From: SKVR01 sp964453995
Lineage (GTDB): Bacteria; Bacteroidota; Bacteroidia; Bacteroidales; UBA7960
Assembly: GCA_964453995.1 (NCBI GenBank)
Contig: CAYVQC010000013.1
Span: forward strand, 15,230 to 79,229
Length of the DNA stretch: 64,000 nucleotides
Direction of reading: 5' to 3'
Shown here: in pieces, positions 1 through 8,831 of the stretch
Position numbering within the stretch: position 1 is the first letter of the stretch
Layout of the letters: each line of letters begins with the position of its first letter
Made by a program: the position numbers and the translations under genes
Notes under the pieces: model-generated
The model's database searches: none
Seen by the model: the letters and a program-made list of their open reading frames with translations, nothing else
Told to the model about the DNA's origin: nothing

Positions 1-419
1 AAAAAATCAATGACCTGTTAAAAGAGTTTCAGGAAAAAAAGATTCATATGGCTATTGTGGTAGATGAATATGGTGGAACATCAGGTATCATTACCCTTGA
101 AGACATTCTTGAAGAAATTGTTGGTGAAATAAATGATGAATTTGACATTGAAGAAACAATTTATTCGCGCATAGACAATGAAAACTATGTCTTTGAAGGG
201 CGGACCCTCCTTAAAGATTTCTGCAAAATTACAGGGATTGAATACGCTGGTTTTAATGAAATAAAAGGTGAGGCTGATACTCTTGCCGGGCTGATCCTGG
301 AAATAAAAGAGGAACTTCCCTATAAGGGAGAGAAGATCAGTTTTGACACCTTTGATCTAATTGTAGATGCGGTTGACAACCGCAGAATCAAGCGAATTCG
401 TGTAAAGCTCAAACAATAA
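1..419 (+). CDS. gldE: GldE, C-terminal part (CBS/CorC-type protein)
   Basis: The reading frame is open from the left edge (codons in phase with base 3) to the stop at 417-419, so the N-terminus lies outside the window. The visible part has the end of a CBS pair, with the motif MAIVVDEYGGTSGIITLEDI, followed by a CorC/HlyC C-terminal domain (about residues 60-123 after the first internal Met). Such hemolysin-like membrane proteins carry N-terminal DUF21 helices. The next gene is gldD, and gldE-gldD adjacency is characteristic of Bacteroidetes, where both contribute to gliding and type IX secretion. GldE rather than a generic CorC homologue is inferred from that neighbour. Confidence 0.85.
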   Translation, partial: KINDLLKEFQEKKIHMAIVVDEYGGTSGIITLEDILEEIVGEINDEFDIEETIYSRIDNENYVFEGRTLLKDFCKITGIEYAGFNEIKGEADTLAGLILEIKEELPYKGEKISFDTFDLIVDAVDNRRIKRIRVKLKQ

Positions 420-462
420 ATTCACAATTTCTTCGTCAGTAATTTTATAGAAACTGATTCCC

Positions 463-1053
463 ATGCTATTGCTAAAAAAATTACCCCTGTTGTTAATCAT
501 TGTAATTGTAGGCCTTACTGCCTGCAATGAAGGTAATACACCTCTCCCGAGAGCCTATTTTCGTATTGATTTACCAGAAAAAGAACACACAACGTTCGAC
601 ACCATATTCCCCTATAGTTTTACATACCCAAAGTATGCGCAAATAATTCCCGACCGTCGGCCGAGTGCAGAACCCTACTGGGCAGATCTGTTCTTTCCTG
701 ATTTTGAGGCAGTAGTTCACCTGAGTTACAAAAAAGTGCAAAATCCCACCGATCTCAATGAATATATTGAAGATGGAAGAGGTTTTGTAAACAGGCATAT
801 CCCAAAAGCAACGGGTTTCAGTGAAAAAGAATATATAAGTGAAGAAAACCGTGTGTATGGAATATTGTATGAAATCAAAGGAAAAGAAGCTGCTACGCCA
901 TTACAGTTTTATCTCACAGATAGCACTGACCACTTTCTTCGTGGTTCCCTTTATTTTAATGCTACTCCCAATAACGATTCGCTTGCTCCTGTAATTGATT
1001 TTATCAGGGATGACATTATGTTGCTCATCGAATCCCTTGAGTGGAAGAACTGA
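463..1053 (+). CDS. gldD: GldD, gliding motility lipoprotein
   Basis: The 196-residue protein starts with a lipoprotein signal peptide: two lysines, a Leu/Ile/Val stretch and a lipobox ending LTAC with Cys21. The mature N-terminus contains PRAYFRIDLPE, typical of GldD, a small periplasm-facing lipoprotein needed for gliding and associated secretion in Bacteroidetes. It lies 43 bp after gldE in the same direction, the usual order, so the two are probably co-transcribed. Length is normal for the family. The presence of gldD alone does not show that the cell glides, because non-motile Bacteroidia also keep it. Confidence 0.88.
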   Translation: MLLLKKLPLLLIIVIVGLTACNEGNTPLPRAYFRIDLPEKEHTTFDTIFPYSFTYPKYAQIIPDRRPSAEPYWADLFFPDFEAVVHLSYKKVQNPTDLNEYIEDGRGFVNRHIPKATGFSEKEYISEENRVYGILYEIKGKEAATPLQFYLTDSTDHFLRGSLYFNATPNNDSLAPVIDFIRDDIMLLIESLEWKN

Positions 1054-1378
1054 GCAGACAGCGCAAGAAACGGCGTTTGTATTCTTCTCCTCATCAGACA
1101 CACCCCCACCCCTTCCAACCTTTCAGATGCAGGAGCAACTCTGCTGCATTATCACTGCTTGAAACAGTACGGGTCTTTGCCCATGTTATTTTTTTGAATT
1201 AAAGAAAACCTGGTTCCCTGTTCAAGGGCACAAGATTTTTTTCGTTACCTTTAAGCCATCAAAAACAGATGAAAACAACTGGAAATGTGCATTTTGTTTT
1301 TTTCTCCCTCCCCCTGTAACATTCCCATAGCCATATCCGTCCAACTATCAAAACAAGAACACTTAGCAACAGATCTCA
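1054..1378. other. 325-bp intergenic region before the sigma factor gene
   Basis: No coding frame is convincing here. A weak inverted repeat (ATGCAG at 1127-1132 with CTGCAT at 1144-1149) is too small and lacks a T-run to be called a terminator. A TTACCTTTA stretch near 1244 is one base from the Bacteroidetes -7 consensus and could belong to the sigma factor promoter, but no -33 element supports it. Confidence 0.4.
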
Positions 1379-1864
1379 ATGACGGCACAAGAATACAATC
1401 AATGTGTAGACGACTATGCTGACGGAGTTTATCGCTTCATCCTCAAAAACATAAAGGATGAAGACAAAGCACAGGACATAGTACAGGACAGTTTTGAAAA
1501 AATGTGGGTAAAGGCCTCCTCTATTGCAGCTGTAAAGGCAAAATCGTACCTTTTCACTACGGCCTACCATACCATGATTGATCTGATAAGAAAAGAGAAA
1601 AAACAAACAGAACTTGATGAAGTGAGCTTTAACCAGCACGCAGTAAACAACAGTTACTCCGATCTTAAAGAAGTTCTGAACGAAGCAGTGGCAAAGCTAC
1701 CGGAAATTCAACGTCATGTGATCCTTTTAAGAGATTATGAAGGATACTCGTATCAGGAAATCGGAGAAATAACGGGTCTTAGTGAATCACAGGTGAAGGT
1801 TTATATTTTCCGGGCCCGATCGTTCCTAAAAAACTACATTGGCAAGTTGGACATGGTCATTTAA
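1379..1864 (+). CDS. ECF-type RNA polymerase sigma-70 factor
   Basis: The 161-residue protein has the two-domain ECF layout. Region 2 is about residues 10-75, with DKAQDIVQDSFEKMW and a 2.3/2.4-like SYLFTTAYHTMIDLIRKEKK. Region 4 is about residues 100-155, with LPEIQRHVILLRDYEGYSY and a helix-turn-helix EIGEITGLSESQVKVYIFRA. ATG at 1379 gives the expected length. The next gene encodes a membrane protein with anti-sigma-like N-terminal repeats 111 bp downstream, so the pair is probably a sigma/anti-sigma unit responding to an envelope signal. Its regulon cannot be inferred. Confidence 0.88.
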   Translation: MTAQEYNQCVDDYADGVYRFILKNIKDEDKAQDIVQDSFEKMWVKASSIAAVKAKSYLFTTAYHTMIDLIRKEKKQTELDEVSFNQHAVNNSYSDLKEVLNEAVAKLPEIQRHVILLRDYEGYSYQEIGEITGLSESQVKVYIFRARSFLKNYIGKLDMVI

Positions 1865-1975
1865 CACTGGCAAACAATATTTTGAGTACCAATAGAGAAC
1901 ACCCAACAATTGCAAAAAACACTTACAACCAATATATCATCGCATTTTACCAATAACCACTTTAATTGCATTACA

Positions 1976-3112
1976 ATGAAAATTACACGGGAAAATTACG
2001 AAGCGTTTTTCCTCGATTACCACGAGGGAAACCTTAACCAAAGCCAGGAAGGAGAGCTCATGGATTTTCTTGTGCAAAACCCCGACCTGAAAGCAGAGCT
2101 TGACTCTTTTGAATTGATTTACCTGGAAGAGGATGTACATACCCAACTGGAAAACAAAGAATTTCTGAAAAAACACAGGGATGATATTCCATTGCATGGG
2201 ATAACAGAAAACCAGCTTATCAGCTACCACGAAGGAGACCTGGATGAAGAAGCCCGCCACAAGGTTTTGACGGCGGTGGCTGGTGATGCCGAACTGCGTA
2301 AAGCATTTACACTTTTTGGCATGTCACGCCTGGAGCCCGACATGGCAGTGACCTTCCCTTCCAAATCTTCCCTGAAACACTTCACCTTTGGTTCAACGGC
2401 CTTTGTGATCCGGCGCCTGGCAGTAGCTGCTGCTATAATTGCTTTTATGGTAAGCATATACCTTTTGCTGCCACAGCAGGGCAACAGTCCCGCAAAGGTT
2501 GCTGAAAATACCACATCCGTAGAAAACAGACCCCAGCCAGCCGACATTGTTCCTGAAAGCTTGCCGGTTCATCCTGCTGAAAGTGAAGATATTGAAGAAA
2601 CAATCCCCAGCCAGGAGGCTGCTTCCAGGCCGGTTAATGATCAGAATTATCTTGCCGCAGAGCCCGTAATAGAACCCTCACCCCGGTCTTTTAATGCAGT
2701 ACAACTGGCAGAAATGAGCCCTATAGTCCGAACAAACATTGAACAACAGAGACTTAAACCTGAGGCCATTGATCAAAGAACTGATTTTTACTGGTTCTCT
2801 TATGCCAGTGGAGACAACCTGTACCAGGAATTTGAAGATGAACTTCCATCACAATCCGAAGAAACATCACGGCGGGTGGTCTCACTCACCGATCTTGCTT
2901 ATGAAGGGCTTGAAAAAAGCACCGGAATTGATGTAAGGACCATAGAAGGACAATTGAGCGAACGAAGATTTGGCCTGTGGGATCTTGCAGGAATTGGACT
3001 TGCAGGTATTAGTCAGCTTACAGGCACTTCGCTGGCACTGGAAAAAGAGACTGATGAAGACGGCCGGATCACAACCCTGGGTATTGGCGAAAAATTCAAA
3101 ATCGAACGCTAG
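1976..3112 (+). CDS. putative membrane anti-sigma factor with tandem N-terminal repeat
   Basis: A longer frame opens at a TTG (1910), but the ATG at 1976 starts right before the conserved part and is preferred, giving 378 residues. Two copies of a short helical unit are visible: FFLDYHEGNL near residues 11-20 and QLISYHEGDL near 80-89, each followed by a Glu/Leu-rich helix. A membrane segment spans about 147-166 after two arginines. The remaining roughly 200 residues are predicted extracytoplasmic, Pro/Glu-rich and unrecognised. Layout and position after an ECF sigma gene suggest an anti-sigma factor. It has no CxxC zinc motif, so it is not a classical ZAS-domain protein. Confidence 0.65.
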   Translation: MKITRENYEAFFLDYHEGNLNQSQEGELMDFLVQNPDLKAELDSFELIYLEEDVHTQLENKEFLKKHRDDIPLHGITENQLISYHEGDLDEEARHKVLTAVAGDAELRKAFTLFGMSRLEPDMAVTFPSKSSLKHFTFGSTAFVIRRLAVAAAIIAFMVSIYLLLPQQGNSPAKVAENTTSVENRPQPADIVPESLPVHPAESEDIEETIPSQEAASRPVNDQNYLAAEPVIEPSPRSFNAVQLAEMSPIVRTNIEQQRLKPEAIDQRTDFYWFSYASGDNLYQEFEDELPSQSEETSRRVVSLTDLAYEGLEKSTGIDVRTIEGQLSERRFGLWDLAGIGLAGISQLTGTSLALEKETDEDGRITTLGIGEKFKIER

Positions 3113-3130
3113 TCAATTTGCAACATTCTC

Positions 3131-4042
3131 TCACCGGATCAGCTCGATCCCCTTTGGCACCACATGCTTCCACCTGCGGTGCGACCACAACCAGGCTTCG
3201 GGCTGGTTTCTGATATCCCTCTCAAGAAAAGAAACATGCAGGCGGGTAAGCTCACCGGGTTTTTTAAAAGCAGTGGGCTCATCTGTTATCAGTTCCAGTT
3301 CAATCCGGTAATATCCCCTTTTCACTCGTTTTACACTGCCCCAAATCAATGGAGTATTAAACTTTTGCGATAGCACTTCAGTTCCTTTGTAAAAAGGGGT
3401 AGGCTGGTTGAGAAAATCCACCCAGAAAGCATTGTCGGGGGGTGGTGTCTGATCGGCTATGAGGGCTGTAGCAACAATCCGTGACCGGTTCCTGAGCATT
3501 TCGCGGGCAAGGTTTTTCATGGTGGCCAGTATATTGCCCGTTCGCTGGCGCATTTTGAGGGTGTCTTTATCAAATACTTTGTTGCGTAGCGGCCGGTAAG
3601 CGGTAATGATCTGGTGTTTATGATACAACGGATAGGCTGAGCCGGCCCACTCCCAATTGCCAACATGCCCCAACACGATCAGTACACTTTTTCCCTGATC
3701 GTAATACCGGTTCATAAGAGCAACGGAAGCCTCGCTGTATACACAGCGCTTTTTAAGCTGGGCAAATGACATGGTTTTCAGTTTAAGAACCTCTACTATG
3801 ACATCAGAAAACTGCCTATAAAACCTGCTCTCTATCGCCCTGCGTTGTTGTATTGTTTTTTCAGGAAATGAGCGCTTTAGGTTTTTCCTTACATGTTGTA
3901 ACCGGTAACGAAACACCCGATGTAATAAAAACCCCAGCCACCAGGATATGATATATAAAAACCATAAAGGCAGATAAGAGAACAGATTTATTATCGCTAT
4001 AAGAGGCAAACTTAGCAGCTCCCGCGTTGTATTCTTTGGCAT
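3131..4042 (-). CDS. LpxL/HtrB-like lipid acyltransferase
   Basis: A lysophospholipid/lipid A late acyltransferase family member of about 303 residues. The N-terminal segment (about 10-35) is hydrophobic, and the catalytic HxxxxE motif appears as GHVGNWEWAG. Later blocks such as IADQTPPPDNAFWVDFL and FYKGTEVLSQKF match the LpxL acceptor-binding motifs. ATG at 4042 is chosen over an upstream TTG at 4048. It converges with the anti-sigma gene, leaving 18 bp between stop codons. It is followed upstream on the same strand by two other envelope-type genes, so a role in lipid A or another surface lipid is likely. Confidence 0.85.
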   Translation of the reverse strand: MPKNTTRELLSLPLIAIINLFSYLPLWFLYIISWWLGFLLHRVFRYRLQHVRKNLKRSFPEKTIQQRRAIESRFYRQFSDVIVEVLKLKTMSFAQLKKRCVYSEASVALMNRYYDQGKSVLIVLGHVGNWEWAGSAYPLYHKHQIITAYRPLRNKVFDKDTLKMRQRTGNILATMKNLAREMLRNRSRIVATALIADQTPPPDNAFWVDFLNQPTPFYKGTEVLSQKFNTPLIWGSVKRVKRGYYRIELELITDEPTAFKKPGELTRLHVSFLERDIRNQPEAWLWSHRRWKHVVPKGIELIR

Positions 4043-4072
4043 GATCAAAGCAGAATTATCAGAGAACAGGCA

Positions 4073-5014
4073 TTATGGATTAACAATCTGATGAACGGCA
4101 ATTTCCCAATTTTCTCCGTGCCCATTTTGGATCAGGTCGTTGCAAAATATTACTTCACCATTGTCCGCAGTAGTCCATGAAAGATGGTGAAATCTTTCAA
4201 TACCATCAGAGATTTCTTTGGGATTAAAAAAAGTAGTTTCTTTTACAGAAAAATTACTCCAGGAAACAGAAACGAATGCGATCATCTCGCCATACATTCC
4301 TTTTTTCTTGGCTTGTATGGGTAGGGTAAAAAAATCATCATTGCATCTTACCACATTACCTGCCGGTCTGAAGGCCAAACGGGGCAATTTAAGCGCTTTT
4401 AAAAGCAATTGCCAGGGTGACTTGCCTGTAATTTTCAAAGGTGACCCCAGAGCGGGCTCAGCGTCTTCATCGAAAGGCCTGATGATCTCAGACACAAAAA
4501 GACCTGTCAATCTCCTGATGCCGCTACCCGTGCGGGAGCAATATACCAGGTATGTCTTTGATGAAACCGGGTTCTTTATGATGATGAGATCATAGGTGGG
4601 CCGTCCCAGGTCGATACGCCAGAGAACCCTGGCTTCCGGGGGCCTTTCCAGGTTGTAACCATAAGCAACCACGCTGTTTGTTTTACTGATTTGTGGAATT
4701 AAAACCACTTCCCCGGAGCTCTTGGCAGGATGATAAACAGCCGGGAACGAGAGGTCCAGGCCAGTAATAACATCAGCAACCCATACCCAGTTATTCCAAC
4801 CATTTTCACTTTTAAGATGAGAAATACGCTTATCTCCGGATCTTACAAACACTTCACAAAAAATATGATACACCCCCTTGTGGAAAATGATGAACGGATC
4901 AGCTACAAACTGGGCCTTATAGGGAAGGACTTGCTCCGTAATGGAAGCAACCATTTTTAAACTCTTATTTTCCACCGCCTTTTTGAACTGGGAGTACACA
5001 TCAAATTGATTCAT
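4073..5014 (-). CDS. GINT-like beta-propeller protein (GH43-like fold)
   Basis: A 313-residue soluble protein with repeated blade-like motifs: FVADPFIIFHKGVYHIFCE near residue 35, WVWVADVI, SFPAVYHP and HHLSWTTADNGEVIFCNDL near the C-terminus. This pattern resembles the five-bladed propeller of the glucosamine inositolphosphorylceramide transferase N-terminal family, related in fold to GH43. In bacteria such proteins are found in glycan-assembly loci and their reaction is not established. It sits 30 bp upstream of the acyltransferase and 21 bp after the GNAT gene, all on the minus strand, so a three-gene envelope operon is likely. Confidence 0.55.
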   Translation of the reverse strand: MNQFDVYSQFKKAVENKSLKMVASITEQVLPYKAQFVADPFIIFHKGVYHIFCEVFVRSGDKRISHLKSENGWNNWVWVADVITGLDLSFPAVYHPAKSSGEVVLIPQISKTNSVVAYGYNLERPPEARVLWRIDLGRPTYDLIIIKNPVSSKTYLVYCSRTGSGIRRLTGLFVSEIIRPFDEDAEPALGSPLKITGKSPWQLLLKALKLPRLAFRPAGNVVRCNDDFFTLPIQAKKKGMYGEMIAFVSVSWSNFSVKETTFFNPKEISDGIERFHHLSWTTADNGEVIFCNDLIQNGHGENWEIAVHQIVNP

Positions 5015-5035
5015 AAAATTTTCTTCTGCTGAAAG

Positions 5036-6088
5036 TTAATACGCATCTGCCTGAAAAAGCAGCCAGTTTTCCATATTTCTTGCATCCAAATCACCGAAGA
5101 AAAAGTCTTCTTCTCCGGGTTCCATTACCAGGGGCCTCAACAGTACAGGGAACTGCTTTGTTTTGAATAGTTTTCCCATTAAGCCCGTCGGGCGCAAAAA
5201 ACCCATTTCAAGAAGCATGTTTTGCTGATGCTGAGACAATGCAGCTGTTTTAAGCACCGTAATACCAAGTTCTTTTTGAGCGCACTCTGTCATTTGTCGT
5301 AAAAGAGAAATGTTATCTGCCTGGTATTCTTCAAGGACATACTTCGATTTTTTTGCTTTTCGCAAAACCAGGTAGCCCACGGTGTCCTCCTCCTTTTTAG
5401 CATACAAAAAAACATATTTGGCTCCGGGTGCAGCGTACCTCCAGGAAAAATAAGCCTCATTCCGCATTATTGTAAGCTTATTGTGAGGATGATATTTTTC
5501 CCAGCAAAGAGAAAGCTCACGGGGTCTGATTTCTTCAGAAAAATGAAATCTTATGTTTTCTTTTTCCGGAGTATAATACACCGAACTAAAGGGTAATTTC
5601 TTATGGGGAAACACAAATGAGAAATAGTTGGCAAAAGAAACCCTGTAATTGATGGTTCTGGAACCTGCAGCTTGTTGCCAACCCTGCTTCAGATTTCCGG
5701 GTCGGCTCAAACTATTGGATGTTAGGTTAAGTATAAAACCTTGCTTTGTTTTTCTCTCCTGCAAATGGGACAGTACTTTTTGGTTCAATGCGGAGAATAT
5801 TCCTCTCCTTCTGTAGGAGGGGTGCACGACAGCATCAGCAGGAATAAAAACCTGGAGCCTGCGATGTCCGAGGGCAAACATTTGCGGGATGAACCCCCTG
5901 AAGCCGATGACATCATCCTCTTGAGCGGCCAGAAATATCAGGGCAGGGATATCAAAGGGATTGTTTTCATAGCGCCAGATAATCTTTTTCCTGATTTGCT
6001 TGTCACTCACCCCTTTCCACTTGTATACCATCAGCCTGGCAAGCCGGTTTCTTTGTTCTGATGCATAAGGAAATACAGACATATTCAT
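5036..6088 (-). CDS. GNAT family N-acetyltransferase
   Basis: About 350 residues with a GNAT acetyl-CoA loop VHPSYRRRGIFSAL near residue 92, preceded by a beta strand typical of motif A. The C-terminal half looks like a second, degenerate acyltransferase fold, as in other long GNAT or FemAB-like glycan-modifying enzymes. The open frame begins at a TTG (6097), but ATG at 6088 (or 6082) is better because a promoter-like TATTTTTG sits at 6095-6102. It is the first gene of a minus-strand group with the GINT-like and LpxL-like genes. The substrate is probably a sugar or lipid amine; this is inference. Confidence 0.7.
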   Translation of the reverse strand: MNMSVFPYASEQRNRLARLMVYKWKGVSDKQIRKKIIWRYENNPFDIPALIFLAAQEDDVIGFRGFIPQMFALGHRRLQVFIPADAVVHPSYRRRGIFSALNQKVLSHLQERKTKQGFILNLTSNSLSRPGNLKQGWQQAAGSRTINYRVSFANYFSFVFPHKKLPFSSVYYTPEKENIRFHFSEEIRPRELSLCWEKYHPHNKLTIMRNEAYFSWRYAAPGAKYVFLYAKKEEDTVGYLVLRKAKKSKYVLEEYQADNISLLRQMTECAQKELGITVLKTAALSQHQQNMLLEMGFLRPTGLMGKLFKTKQFPVLLRPLVMEPGEEDFFFGDLDARNMENWLLFQADAY

Positions 6089-6094
6089 TTTTAA

Positions 6095-6102
6095 CAAAAA
6101 TA
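6095..6102 (-). promoter_or_regulatory. candidate -7 promoter element for the GNAT gene
   Basis: On the minus strand the 8-mer reads TATTTTTG, a perfect TAnnTTTG. Transcription would begin within about 10 bases of the ATG at 6088 or 6082, giving a nearly leaderless mRNA. No clear -33 TTTG is seen. Confidence 0.4.
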
Positions 6103-6152
6103 CACTTAATCCGGATAGTATAGAATAGTATTTTTACGTTTCACTGATTTGA

Positions 6153-7772
6153 ATGCTCCGCATCATAATAAAGCCTATGCTGAAAAACGAAAATATTGCT
6201 CTGACGGGCAGACCCAAAGCCTTATTCTCAGAAGAAATTCATCATTGGATTTATTTTGTGTGCCTTTGCATATTGGTAGCGTCCATGCCTACCTCAAGGT
6301 TTATTATGAGCCTGATCCAGATCTTAATGGGTGTAAACTGGCTGCTGGAAGGAAACTACCGGGAAAAGGTGAATCGTTTTATGGGTCACAAAGCAGCATT
6401 TTTTCTTATGATGCTGTATGTTTTGCATGCAATAGGGCTTATATGGTCGGAGGATATTGCTTATGGTCTGGGGAAGGACATGGTTGATAAACTCCCCATG
6501 CTTACCCTAACATTCCTGGTAGTTTCTTCACGCCCTCTCAGTGTTTTCCAGGTAAGATTATTGCTTTACCTGTTCTTTTCTTCTGTAGTGGTAACCTCCT
6601 TGATCGGTTTTTATATTTACATTACTGGTAACTATAACAATTTTCGCGACTTATCGCCCTTCATATCCCATGTTTATCTTAGTATGATGGTGATTATGAC
6701 AATTTTCACCCTGCCCTGGCTTACCATAAAAATAACCCAAAATAAAAAGTGGATCGCACTTTCGGTACTTGTATCCCTTTGGTTGGTTATTTTTCTATTT
6801 ATCCTGAGGTCAATGACAGGGCTATTATGTTTTGGGGGAGTGATTGCCTTTATGGTAATCCGGCAGGTTATGCAAACCAGGGCAATGGTTTTAAGGATCT
6901 CCGGGGTAATAGTGCTTTTGCTGATGGTATCTGCAGCCATATTTGCATCTGCCTACATGTACAGGATGGTGAGTCACGAAGTACCTGTAGATCAGGATGC
7001 CCTGGACGACACTACAGCCCTGGGCAACACGTACCACCACGATTTTGACAACCCAAAGCGTGAAAACGGGCATTATGTATTTGCCTTCATTGCCCAAAAT
7101 GAATTGCGCCAGGCCTGGAACCAACGCAGTGAAATGGACTTTGACGGAGAGGATATACCGGGTAATCAACTGCGCGCTACCTTATACCGTTATATGGCGT
7201 CCCGTGGGCTGAAAAAGGACAGTGAAGGACTACAACAACTAACAGATGAAGAAATAAATGCAGTTGAACGGGGTGTGCCCAACTACCTATACCTTCAATG
7301 GCCAGGTTTTGTGGTTCGCTTTCATCAAATCATTTGGGAGATATACTGGTACCGCGAGCGGGGAGATCCTACAGGACACAGCTTCACCCAACGCCTTGAG
7401 TTGTGGAGAGGTTCCTGGGTGGCCTTTCAGGAAAAACCCCTGTTGGGCTGGGGAACGGGTGATATTTTTATTGCAGTAAGGTATGGGCTGGAAAAAATTG
7501 CATCGCCCATGGAGAATTATCACATGAAACCTCACAACCAATACCTGCTATTCCTGCTTACCCTGGGTATTGCAGGATCAATACTGCTCTATGGTTTTTA
7601 TTTTATGTTTGTGATGCAAAGCCGGGCATATCAATATTTGCCGTTCAATATTTTTTTAGTGATCCTGCTGGTGTCAATGATTGCCAATAACCCCATTGAT
7701 GCCCAGGCCGGTCAAACATTCTTTACCTTTTTTAGCTTGTATTTCGGATTTTTATACAGGTTTGCCCGTTGA
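6153..7772 (+). CDS. O-antigen ligase / Wzy-type membrane protein
   Basis: A 539-residue polytopic membrane protein with about ten hydrophobic segments. It has a long hydrophilic loop (about residues 270-430) between membrane segments, followed by LLGWGTGDIFIAVRYG and HNQYLLFLLTLGIAGS, which match the Wzy_C/O-antigen ligase signature. Family members ligate undecaprenyl-linked glycans to lipid A core or polymerise repeat units. The loop is larger than in most ligases. It is the only plus-strand gene of the surface-glycan island, and its last 21 bases overlap the convergent glycerophosphotransferase gene. Confidence 0.82.
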   Translation: MLRIIIKPMLKNENIALTGRPKALFSEEIHHWIYFVCLCILVASMPTSRFIMSLIQILMGVNWLLEGNYREKVNRFMGHKAAFFLMMLYVLHAIGLIWSEDIAYGLGKDMVDKLPMLTLTFLVVSSRPLSVFQVRLLLYLFFSSVVVTSLIGFYIYITGNYNNFRDLSPFISHVYLSMMVIMTIFTLPWLTIKITQNKKWIALSVLVSLWLVIFLFILRSMTGLLCFGGVIAFMVIRQVMQTRAMVLRISGVIVLLLMVSAAIFASAYMYRMVSHEVPVDQDALDDTTALGNTYHHDFDNPKRENGHYVFAFIAQNELRQAWNQRSEMDFDGEDIPGNQLRATLYRYMASRGLKKDSEGLQQLTDEEINAVERGVPNYLYLQWPGFVVRFHQIIWEIYWYRERGDPTGHSFTQRLELWRGSWVAFQEKPLLGWGTGDIFIAVRYGLEKIASPMENYHMKPHNQYLLFLLTLGIAGSILLYGFYFMFVMQSRAYQYLPFNIFLVILLVSMIANNPIDAQAGQTFFTFFSLYFGFLYRFAR

Positions 7773-8831
7773 GGTCTTTTTTTTCCTTACCTCTTTTAGA
7801 AAATCATTGATAACCCTGGCGGTTTTTTCCCCATGAGATTGGTTTATGTCGCCAAAAAAGATTCTTGTCCAATATAGCCGTTCCTTCTGCCTGAGGGCGG
7901 GTTCCTCTTTATATATTTCCAGGGCTCCCTCAAGATCCTCCACTGATTCAATCTGTACAGAGATGTCTTGTATCATTTTCGTTATCTCCCGGGTAAGTCG
8001 CCTCCCTTCCTTCACCGCAAAAGTAATTACCGGCTTGTTGAGGGCACAGAATTCTGCCATTACCGAACTGGTATCACTGATGAGAAAATCGGCAACGAGC
8101 ATAAAAGCAGGAAGATTTTCTGATTCAGCAAAAAACACGGATTCATGTCGCTTTACCAGGTCAAAGTAACGAGCTGACATCATGGGATGCAAACTAACAA
8201 TCACATTGTATTTTTGGGTCAATTGATCCAGGTGATTTATCCAAAGGTCAACAGCACTCAGTCCTGACCTGTCCCAGGTGGCTGTAAACATTAAAGTTTT
8301 TTTGGCAGGATCAAATCGCGCATCATTCATGATATGGTTGGCAAGCTGCCTGGTCTGAGGCTGGAAAAAAGTATCTATTCGGGGAATACCGCCAGCGACG
8401 CCGCATGTAACCCCCTTTGATTCAGCCATTTGTTTCTCCTCTGTGGTGGGAAAAATGAACAAATCAAATAGATTGTATTTTTTTGCACTGATCATCTTTT
8501 TGAAATAATAGGGCCCATGTTTGATCCCTATTTTTTTTATTCCATTTACAGGAAACCGGTGAAAAGCGTGGCGCGCCATCATCAGTACACGCGGAAAAAC
8601 AGGCCATACAGCAACGTTATTGATGCCTCCTTTTTCCAGGCGCTTTGCTACTGCCCTGTTTTTTGCTGCAATAACATAGGGATATTTGATGTGAGGCAAT
8701 ATATTCCTGATAACAAAGTAATCATGCTCTGATTCAACATAAAAAACCAGATCATCAAGTTTACCGGCCAACCGCATCACTTGCCAGGCAATCCAGTAGG
8801 GAATCTTTATTATATATCCGGATAATACCAT
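7752..8831 (-). CDS. CDP-glycerol glycerophosphotransferase family protein
   Basis: A 359-residue GT-B-like protein with GIKHGPYYFKKMIS near residue 103, TFTATWD-like strand LMFTATWDRSG, and the C-terminal nucleotide-binding region LISDTSSVMAEFCALNKPVI. These match the Glyphos_transf (TagB/TagF) family, which transfers glycerol-phosphate from CDP-glycerol. In Gram-negative Bacteroidetes such enzymes decorate or build polyol-phosphate surface glycans; the real donor is not known. ATG at 8831 abuts the stop codon of the upstream GT4 gene with no intervening base, which suggests translational coupling. Confidence 0.75.
   Translation of the reverse strand: MVLSGYIIKIPYWIAWQVMRLAGKLDDLVFYVESEHDYFVIRNILPHIKYPYVIAAKNRAVAKRLEKGGINNVAVWPVFPRVLMMARHAFHRFPVNGIKKIGIKHGPYYFKKMISAKKYNLFDLFIFPTTEEKQMAESKGVTCGVAGGIPRIDTFFQPQTRQLANHIMNDARFDPAKKTLMFTATWDRSGLSAVDLWINHLDQLTQKYNVIVSLHPMMSARYFDLVKRHESVFFAESENLPAFMLVADFLISDTSSVMAEFCALNKPVITFAVKEGRRLTREITKMIQDISVQIESVEDLEGALEIYKEEPALRQKERLYWTRIFFGDINQSHGEKTARVINDFLKEVRKKKTSTGKPV

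Noticed and set aside
1127..1149. Hairpin after gldD as a terminator
   Set aside because: Only six base pairs and no T-run follows.
6149..6487. Plus-strand frame overlapping the start of the O-antigen ligase gene
   Set aside because: It is out of frame with a clear membrane protein covering the same bases, and its translation lacks hydrophobic or domain structure.
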